Below, piece after piece: positions 52,689-56,241 of a DNA stretch of 56,241 nucleotides (position 1 is its first letter; every line of letters begins with the position of its first letter). The notes beneath the pieces are model-generated. The model made no database searches and was not told the origin of the DNA. It was given only the letters and a program-made list of their open reading frames with translations. Origin of the DNA: Marseilla massiliensis (lineage in GTDB: Bacteria; Bacteroidota; Bacteroidia; Bacteroidales; Bacteroidaceae). The stretch is from positions 1 through 56,241 of the forward strand of contig NZ_JACJJL010000025.1 in NCBI RefSeq assembly GCF_016899955.1, written 5' to 3'. The position numbers and the translations under genes were made by a program.

Positions 52689-52830
52689 TTTTAGGAAGAC
52701 TAGGGAGGATGGGGGGCTTAGGAAGCTTAGGATTTTTAGGAAGCTTAGGAGGCTTAGGAGGCTTAGGAAGCTTAGGAGGCTTAGGAAGCCTAGGAAGCCT
52801 AGGAAGCCTAGGAAGCTTAGGAGGCTTAGA
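52689..52830 (+). repeat. 9-nt repeat array right of the four-helix-bundle gene
   Basis: About a dozen tandem units alternate among GGAAGCTTA, GGAGGCTTA and GGAAGCCTA, most regular at 52720-52825. The repeats begin just after the stop codon. An open frame of Leu-Gly-Ser/Gly triplets runs through, which is a consequence of the period of three codons. Confidence 0.85.
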
Positions 52831-52870
52831 GCACTTGGGCGGCGTATTGGGGGCGCCGGTTGGCAAAAAA

Positions 52871-52907
52871 AAATGGCGCGGGCAATGTGATGCCTGCGCC
52901 ATTTTTT
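52871..52907. terminator. bidirectional intrinsic terminator
   Basis: Arms AAATGGCGCGGGCA (52871-52884) and TGCCTGCGCCATTT (52891-52904) pair at 13 of 14 positions. T tracts follow on both strands. It serves mdh (minus) and any transcript across the repeat array (plus). Confidence 0.92.
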
Positions 52908-52933
52908 AGTTGTTTTATCTTGCTGGATGTTGA

Positions 52934-53926
52934 TTACAGGTTGGGGTTAACCTTGCTCCACTCCGAGATGGCCGGAACGATGTTCAGTGTAACCAGCTCG
53001 TCGCGCATCTTGCAGAGGTGCTCGTAGCTTGCGTCAAGCTTGGCGTTCTCCTCGGCAGTGCCCTGCGGAACCTCATAGTGTGCACCGGTGGTGTCGAGCG
53101 TGGTGGCCATGGCCATCATGATGTGGTTGTACTTGTCGTTGCTTACGTATGTGCCAACAGGGTACTTGAACGGCTCGCCGCCCATGACGGCACGTATCAT
53201 CTCTACCGACAGGTAGGCAGGGCTCTGGAATGAAGAGCGTCCGCGGAGCTCGATAATCTTGGCACCGCCTTGTGTAACGTCTTTCTTCATCTGCTCCCAC
53301 TCAGCCTTGGGGAACTCGTCGGTGCCGATGATGTCGGTCAGCTTGCGGCCGTCGATGGTCACGTGTGAACCGAACACAGCCATCTGCTCGCCGTGGCCTC
53401 CGTAGGTGGCGCATCCCTTAACCTCGCTCTGCATCACGTTGAACTTCTTTGCCAGGGCGCTCTGCAAGCGTGTTGAGTCGAGGGCGGCCAGCGTTGTCAC
53501 CTGCGATGGTTTCAGGCCGGAGTACAGCAGTGTAACGAGTCCGGTGAGGTCGGCCGGGTTGAAGATGATGACCACGTGCTTAACGTCGGGGCAATACTGC
53601 TTGATGTTCTTGCCAAGACCCTCGGCTATCTCGCAGTTGCCTTTCAAGAGGTCTTCGCGGGTCATGCCGGCCTTGCGTGGAGCTCCGCCGGATGATATGA
53701 TGTACTTGGCATTGGTGAATGCTTCCTCGGGGTCGGTGGTGGCTGTGATCTTCACATCGCCGAACCCGCTCTGGCGCATTTCCTCGGCAACGCCTTCCGG
53801 TGAGAACACATCGTAAAGACAGATGTCACTTGTCAGGCCCATGGTGAGGGCTGTCTGAACCATGTTTGAGCCGATCATGCCGGCTGCGCCTACGATTGTC
53901 AGTTTTTCGTTAGTTAAAAATGCCAT
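52934..53926 (-). CDS. mdh: malate dehydrogenase
   Basis: The 330-residue enzyme interconverts malate and oxaloacetate. The N-terminal Rossmann motif is IVGAAGMIGSN (about 11-21), with D38 in LYDVFSPEG as NAD-selective acid. The substrate-site loop region has SGGAPRKAGMTREDLL, and the catalytic His in ATYGGHGEQMAVFG. It is the form common in Bacteroidales, acting in the reductive branch of the fumarate pathway. A -7 element lies upstream and a shared terminator downstream. Confidence 0.95.
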   Translation of the reverse strand: MAFLTNEKLTIVGAAGMIGSNMVQTALTMGLTSDICLYDVFSPEGVAEEMRQSGFGDVKITATTDPEEAFTNAKYIISSGGAPRKAGMTREDLLKGNCEIAEGLGKNIKQYCPDVKHVVIIFNPADLTGLVTLLYSGLKPSQVTTLAALDSTRLQSALAKKFNVMQSEVKGCATYGGHGEQMAVFGSHVTIDGRKLTDIIGTDEFPKAEWEQMKKDVTQGGAKIIELRGRSSFQSPAYLSVEMIRAVMGGEPFKYPVGTYVSNDKYNHIMMAMATTLDTTGAHYEVPQGTAEENAKLDASYEHLCKMRDELVTLNIVPAISEWSKVNPNL

Positions 53927-53975
53927 AATCTTTATTATATAATGATTAAACGTTCCTGGTCACTCAAATTCAGCG

Positions 53976-53983
53976 CAAAGTTA
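53976..53983 (-). promoter_or_regulatory. -7 element for mdh
   Basis: The minus strand reads TAACTTTG, 49 nt before the mdh ATG. Confidence 0.5.
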
Positions 53984-54023
53984 AGAAAAAAAAGTGTATG
54001 CTGTGTGTTTATATGGGCTTTAA

Positions 54024-54055
54024 TTTGTTATTAATTCTGAAAAGTAATACCTTTG
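54024..54055 (+). promoter_or_regulatory. promoter of the aminopeptidase P gene
   Basis: TTTG (54024-54027), 20-nt spacer, TACCTTTG (54048-54055). The ATG at 54082 follows after 26 nt. Confidence 0.75.
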
Positions 54056-54081
54056 TAAAGTCTAATTTACAATTTCACGCG

Positions 54082-55869
54082 ATGGATGATAACATTGAAA
54101 ACAGATTGACTGAGTTGCGGGAGGTGATGAGGCGCGAGCGGCTCGACGCCTTCATCTTTCCCAGCACCGACCCTCATTGCGGCGAGTACGTGCCCGACCA
54201 CTGGAAGTGCCGCGAGTGGGTGAGTGGCTTTGGCGGTTCGGCCGGTACGGCGGTGGTGACATTGGACGCTGCCGCCCTGTGGACCGACTCGCGTTACTTC
54301 ATAGCTGCCGAGGAGGCCCTTCGCGGCACCGGCTATGTGCTCATGCGCGAGCGTGTCGACGGCACTCCCGGCGTTGCCGAGTGGATAGCCCGTAAGCTTG
54401 CCGTGAGCGGTGGCACGGCGGCCGGCATCGACGGCATGGCTGCGCCTGCCGCTATGGTCGATGCCCTTGCCGCCGAGCTCCGCAGCCGGGGCGGCATCAC
54501 CCTGCGCACCAACTTCGACGCCCTGGCGCCGGTGTGGACTTCGCGCCCGCCGTTGCCCCGCGGTGTCGTTGAAATCTACCCCGAGAGCCTGGCCGGCGAG
54601 ACGGCCGTGTCTAAGCTGTCGAGGCTGCGCGCGGCCCTGCGCGCCGACCACGCCTGCGGCATGCTTATGTCGTCGCTCGACGACATTGCATGGACGCTCA
54701 ACCTGCGCGGCACCGACGTTCACTGCAACCCCGTCTTCGTGGCTTACCTGCTGATGGAGGGCGACCGCACGACGCTCTTCGTCGACCAGGCCAAACTCTC
54801 GCCCGAGGTTTCCGCCTACCTTGCCTCTGTCGGTGTGGGCGTGGCCCCGTATGCCGACGTGGCCCGGGCCTTGCGAGCCTACGGCGAGTACAGCCTGCTC
54901 ATGGACCCCGCCGCCACTTGCCACACGCTGTTCAACGCCGTGCGCGGGGTCGAGGTGGTAGGGCTGCCGTCGCCCGTGGCAGCCATGAAGGCCGTGAAGA
55001 CCGGCGCCGAGATCGAGGGCTTCCGCCGTGCCATGCTTCGCGACGGCGTGGCCATGGTTCGCTTCCTGCGCTGGCTGCGCCCGGCTGTCGAGGCCGGCGG
55101 CCAGACCGAGATGAGCGCCGCGGCCCGCCTTGAGGCCTTGCGCGCCGGGCAGCAGCTGTACCGCGGGCCGTCGTTCGACACCATTTCGGCATACGCCGAC
55201 CACGGTGCCATAGTGCACTACGAGCCCACACCGGCCACCGATGCCCCCTTGCGCCCCGAAGGGCTGCTGCTCGTAGACAGCGGCGCTCAGTATCTCGACG
55301 GCACCACCGACATCACCCGTACCATCGCCCTCGGCCCGCTCACCGACGAGCAGCGCCGAGTCTACACCCTTGTGCTCAAGGCCCACATAGCCCTCGAGCG
55401 CGCCGTCTTCCCCGACGGGGCCTCGGGCACGCAGATAGACGCCATAGCCCGCGAGCCGCTATGGCGCGAGGGCCTCAACTACCTGCATGGCACGGGCCAC
55501 GGGGTGGGCTCGTACCTCAACGTGCACGAGGGCCCCCACCAGATACGCATGGAGTGGAAGCCGGCCCCGTTGCGTGCGGGCATGACCGTGACCGACGAGC
55601 CCGGAATATACCTCGCAGGGCGTTTCGGCGTGCGCACTGAGAACACACTGCTCATCGTTCCCCATGCCGAGACCGAGTGCGGCCGCTTCCTGGCCTTCGA
55701 GCCGCTGACGCTGTGCCCCATCGACCGCGAGCCCATAGTGGTCGAAATGCTCACCGCCGGCGAGCGCGAATGGCTCGACGGCTACCACGCCACGGTCTAC
55801 GAGCGCCTCTCGCCGTTGCTTACCGCCGACGAGTGCAGCTGGCTGGCCCGTGCGTGCGCTCCGCTCTGA
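54082..55869 (+). CDS. aminopeptidase P family protein (M24 Xaa-Pro aminopeptidase)
   Basis: The 595-residue cytosolic metallopeptidase has two N-terminal creatinase-like domains (about 1-160 and 160-310; FIFPSTDPHCGEYVPDHWKCREWVSGF is typical). The C-terminal pita-bread domain has metal ligands in LLVDSGAQYLDGTTDITRT (two Asp), GTGHGVGSYLNVHEGP (His), TDEPGIY (Glu) and GVRTENTL (Glu), all intact. The three-domain, near-600-residue form is usual in Bacteroidales. The ATG at 54082 is chosen because it lies below the promoter and starts the conserved domain. Confidence 0.95.
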   Translation: MDDNIENRLTELREVMRRERLDAFIFPSTDPHCGEYVPDHWKCREWVSGFGGSAGTAVVTLDAAALWTDSRYFIAAEEALRGTGYVLMRERVDGTPGVAEWIARKLAVSGGTAAGIDGMAAPAAMVDALAAELRSRGGITLRTNFDALAPVWTSRPPLPRGVVEIYPESLAGETAVSKLSRLRAALRADHACGMLMSSLDDIAWTLNLRGTDVHCNPVFVAYLLMEGDRTTLFVDQAKLSPEVSAYLASVGVGVAPYADVARALRAYGEYSLLMDPAATCHTLFNAVRGVEVVGLPSPVAAMKAVKTGAEIEGFRRAMLRDGVAMVRFLRWLRPAVEAGGQTEMSAAARLEALRAGQQLYRGPSFDTISAYADHGAIVHYEPTPATDAPLRPEGLLLVDSGAQYLDGTTDITRTIALGPLTDEQRRVYTLVLKAHIALERAVFPDGASGTQIDAIAREPLWREGLNYLHGTGHGVGSYLNVHEGPHQIRMEWKPAPLRAGMTVTDEPGIYLAGRFGVRTENTLLIVPHAETECGRFLAFEPLTLCPIDREPIVVEMLTAGEREWLDGYHATVYERLSPLLTADECSWLARACAPL

Positions 55870-56222
55870 CCCACAGCTGCGGGGCGGCCCGGCCGTGGCC
55901 GCGCCCGTGGCTGTAAAATGTTTTTCACCTTCCGAAAGCCGTCCCGCCCGTTGGCCAACTGCCTGGTTTGCAGTGTGCCATCCGGGCAGGGCGGCTTTTG
56001 CTGTGCAATACGGCCGGTTTCACGTTGTGGAACGGCCCGTCTTGGGTTGCAGCACGGCCCGTTTCGGCCGACAATATGGCCTTTTTTATAAAGTGTAATT
56101 TAAATTCGCAGCCGTGGGCCATGGCCGCCGCGGCTTGCAGTGCCGCCGTGGCAGCCACATGCCGCAGCTGTGGCGCGCATGCCAAGGTTTCCCCCACGGC
56201 TCTCACCCCGGCAGCCTTAGCC
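55870..56222. other. non-coding right end of the window
   Basis: No gene is supported. It holds the sixth 22-bp-period array. A 104-codon minus-strand frame that begins in the adapter sequence is rejected. Confidence 0.55.
56006..56093. repeat. 22-bp-period GGCC array 6 (4 units)
   Basis: Units start at 56006, 56028, 56050 and 56072. Cores are ATACGGCCGGT, GAACGGCCCGT, GCACGGCCCGT and ATATGGCCTTT, with the last unit running into an AT-rich stretch. It is downstream of the aminopeptidase gene. Confidence 0.75.
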
Positions 56223-56241
56223 CTGTCTCTTATACACATCT
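56223..56241. other. Nextera transposon mosaic-end adapter (artefact)
   Basis: The final 19 bases are the reverse complement of AGATGTGTATAAGAGACAG, the Tn5 mosaic end used in Nextera libraries. They are not part of the genome. A minus-strand reading from here gives MCIRDR, the well-known false N-terminus of adapter-derived proteins. Confidence 0.97.

Noticed and set aside
52709..52909. Leu-Gly-Ser repeat peptide on the plus strand
   Set aside because: It is a by-product of the 9-nt repeat period and ends inside the terminator hairpin.
3412..56093. 22-bp arrays as CRISPR arrays
   Set aside because: Units are 22 bp without separate 30-bp-class spacers, each array has only 3-4 drifting units, and there are no cas genes.
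55925..56239. Open frame on the minus strand beginning MCIRDR
   Set aside because: It starts inside the Nextera mosaic end and runs through a repeat array; no domain or coding character.

Overview
The window reads as a chromosomal stretch of an anaerobic Bacteroidota of the order Bacteroidales. The reasons are promoters of the TTTG-N19/20-TAnnTTTG type, few Shine-Dalgarno sites, a complete type IX secretion (gldKLMN) operon, fimbrillin-family lipoproteins, DUF3575/DUF4421-type barrels and a Bacteroidales-type malate dehydrogenase. The family cannot be fixed from the sequence alone. Coding regions are GC-rich, and several unusually long gene-poor blocks separate them. The last 19 bases (56223-56241) match the Nextera transposon mosaic end, so the right edge is a library or assembly artefact.

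Layout. 817-2264: a degenerate methyltransferase-like protein, a PduO-type cobalamin adenosyltransferase and a DUF2795 protein. 2385-3500: a palindromic GGAGTTA-repeat element, a nested inverted-repeat element and a 22-bp-period array. 3897-10486 (minus): a seven-gene hdrCBA-flxDCBA-like operon for flavin-based electron bifurcation. 11424-20784: a secreted GLUG-repeat protein with a probable type IX sorting tail, then sprF/porP-gldK-gldL-gldM-gldN and a PorT-like barrel. 21443-22720: a tiny lipoprotein divergent from a DUF4421 protein. 22730-23139: a second palindromic element. 23128-27379 (minus): metallophosphoesterase, waaA and gltX. 27915-36818: a PgpH-like HD phosphodiesterase, a FadL-like porin, a small membrane protein, priA and a DUF389 protein. 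37495-50770: a nine-gene surface cluster of DUF3575-like barrel, DUF5119/FimB-like lipoprotein, three fimbrillins, DUF3575, an OmpA-domain protein, a triple tandem barrel and a helical-repeat protein. 50805-55869: gamma-carbonic anhydrase, hot-dog thioesterase, a four-helix-bundle (23S-intervening-sequence-protein-like) gene framed by 9-nt repeats, mdh and an aminopeptidase P.

How the genes fit together. The Hdr/Flx operon would couple NAD(H), ferredoxin and a disulfide/thiol couple in redox balancing. The type IX operon would export cargo such as its neighbour at 11424. The 37-51 kb cluster looks like a surface-fibre assembly unit, with subunits, anchor and barrels plus a periplasmic tether.

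The signals least explained by known genes are three families of non-coding repeats. First, six arrays of 22-bp units with a GGCC core sit in gene-poor gaps. Second, two related palindromic GGAGTTA elements sit at gene 3' ends. Third, GGAAGCTTA arrays lie on both sides of the four-helix-bundle gene. The last two may represent one poorly described repeat-associated element type; this is inference.
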